Assembly (NCBI GenBank): GCA_035577545.1
Contig: DATLVI010000034.1
Span: forward strand, 62,001 to 126,000
DNA from: Verrucomicrobiia bacterium
Lineage (GTDB): Bacteria > Verrucomicrobiota > Verrucomicrobiia > Palsa-1439
Direction of reading: 5' to 3'
DNA: 64,000 bases
Part shown: positions 62,961 through 64,000 of the stretch, piece by piece
How the letters are laid out: each line of letters starts with the position of its first letter
Numbering within the stretch: position 1 is the first letter of the stretch
Notes under the pieces: model-generated
What the model saw: only the letters and a program-made list of their open reading frames with translations
Told to the model about the DNA's origin: nothing
Databases searched by the model: none
Translations under genes and position numbers: made by a program

Positions 62961-64000
62961 ATGCGGCGAGCATTCGTCTGGGCGGCGTTGGCAATGTTGG
63001 CGGCCAGTTGCGCCACGGATCGGTACGCTAAACTGGAGACGGCCACGCCCGCGCTTTCGTCCGTGCAAATTGCCGAGTTGCAGAAAGCCGCGAAGACACC
63101 CGAGGAACTCGGTATCCAAATGCAGGTCACCGAGCGTTCGGCCAATTTTGCCGGGGTCAATGTTGTTGAGGCGACCGAAAACGTAACCGTGCCGCTCTTG
63201 GAAGTTCCGACGGACAATCCGCGTGAAGCCGGGGGACTTTATCGTGCGCCGGTCATCCACGCGACCGTCAACGGCACGGCCTATGTGCGACTCCTTCTCG
63301 ACAGCGGCAGCAACCGCAATCTTTTCGGCTATACGCTCGCGCACAGTCTTGGGATTCCGACCATCGCCGGACTGAAGCCGATGACGGGGTACGGAATCGG
63401 GGGCGCGGTGGACAACTACGGGGCGCTCGTACCGTCGATGCAGATCGGTTCCATCGGATTTCAGAAGACGGTGGCGATCATTGGCCCGGATGCGCAAGTG
63501 CTCGGCGCCACGCGCGGTTCGCAAGTGATGCTACTCGGCGTCAACGCACTGCGAAACCTGTCGTATCTCACCATCGACAACCTCCACGGCAACGTCATCT
63601 TCGGTGCACGCGAAGCCTATCTACCGGACGATACGCTGACGTTTCTGACGACAGCGCCGTTGCATTGGCTGAGCGAATTGCCCGCCGTGGACATCTCCAT
63701 TGATGGACGCAATCCGGTCCCGTGCATTCTCGATACGGGTGGCGATTACGGGATGCTGGTGCCGCGCTTGCGCGCCATCGAGCTGGGTTATTGGAAACCG
63801 GGAAAGAAAGATCCGCTCTCGATTCCGGGCGGGGTCGGCGGAGCTTCGCTGGCCACGAGTTACGTAATCAAGCAGGCGAAAGTCGGCGACGCGACGTTCA
63901 CACGCATTTCCGGACGCACCGTCCTGATCGGCCCGGAAGCTGGCGGCGGGCAGGTTTTCCTCGGGAATGCTGTCCTGCGCCGCTACCGGATCACGTTCGA
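62961..64000 (+). CDS. Lipoprotein with two retropepsin-like aspartic protease domains (partial)
   Basis: Open from the ATG at 62961 through the window end (346 codons, no stop). The start MRRAFVWAALAMLAASC has a lipobox-like LAASC with Cys17. Two aspartic-protease motifs occur in one chain: LLLDSGSNRN (D114) and CILDTGGDYG (D258), each followed by a hydrophobic-glycine segment (LLGVNALR; FLGNAVLR). Retropepsin-like enzymes normally dimerise; here both halves lie in one protein, as in pepsin. Probably membrane-tethered in the periplasm; the substrate is unknown. Confidence 0.8.
   Translation, partial: MRRAFVWAALAMLAASCATDRYAKLETATPALSSVQIAELQKAAKTPEELGIQMQVTERSANFAGVNVVEATENVTVPLLEVPTDNPREAGGLYRAPVIHATVNGTAYVRLLLDSGSNRNLFGYTLAHSLGIPTIAGLKPMTGYGIGGAVDNYGALVPSMQIGSIGFQKTVAIIGPDAQVLGATRGSQVMLLGVNALRNLSYLTIDNLHGNVIFGAREAYLPDDTLTFLTTAPLHWLSELPAVDISIDGRNPVPCILDTGGDYGMLVPRLRAIELGYWKPGKKDPLSIPGGVGGASLATSYVIKQAKVGDATFTRISGRTVLIGPEAGGGQVFLGNAVLRRYRITF

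Noticed and set aside
1-64000. CRISPR arrays, insertion sequences, rRNA and tRNA genes
   Set aside because: No regularly spaced repeats, transposase genes or recognisable RNA gene structures were seen in the gaps; a tRNA or covariance-model search was not possible here.

Overview
The window is a gene-dense stretch of chromosome with a GC content of roughly 60 percent. It suggests a didermic bacterium of the PVC group, most likely Verrucomicrobiota. Four things point that way: two proteins with PEP-CTERM sorting tails, a prepilin-like secreted protein of the H-X9-DG type, an mcsA-mcsB-clpC cluster together with Lol and Mla envelope genes, and scattered palindromic repeats. The phylum is an inference from gene content; no rRNA or tRNA gene was found.

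Layout. 1-7.0 kb: end of a TIGR03118-like gene, a cupin, a prepilin-like protein, the leftward cvpA-dnaG-rpoD operon and a secreted metallopeptidase. 7.1-18.2 kb: rightward lysS-lolC-lolD, ilvE, mcsA-mcsB-clpC and mlaE-mlaF-mlaD. 18.2-29.4 kb: a long rightward housekeeping run of PIN/TRAM ATPase-less protein, ispD, S51 peptidase, ispF, cysS, prfB (with a programmed +1 frameshift), trpC-trpF-trpB, yicC, gmk, coaC and coaB, many joined by 4-base overlaps. 29.4-34.7 kb: TPR, DUF1015, exported msrA-msrB, a hydrolase and an ArsR-SRPBCC pair with a visible operator.

34.9-37.1 kb is the most unusual part. It is a lower-GC cassette of five single-helix-turn-helix microproteins, one winged-helix protein and one PD-(D/E)XK nuclease-like protein, tightly packed in one direction, and I do not recognise it as a described system. 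From 37 to 47.3 kb come a DUF202 protein, a PEP-CTERM protein, nrdR coupled to an ATP-cone-like protein, a pseudouridine synthase-methyltransferase fusion, two secreted proteases (S1-like and G1/eqolisin-like), two copies of a dispersed repeat rich in CGAACCCA hairpins, and a chain of four coupled micro-ORFs.

47.3-64 kb: kamA overlapping an ATP-grasp gene, a TauE/SafE permease, an RlmI-like methyltransferase with an M32 carboxypeptidase, manA, ftsK with a RodZ-like gene, a second PEP-CTERM protein, rimO, the leftward moaA-moaC-mogA-gst operon, and a lipoprotein with two aspartic-protease motifs that runs off the end of the window.

Start codons were chosen by reading-frame conservation, ribosome-binding sites and overlaps. 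Family names come from recognising motifs by eye, without database searches.
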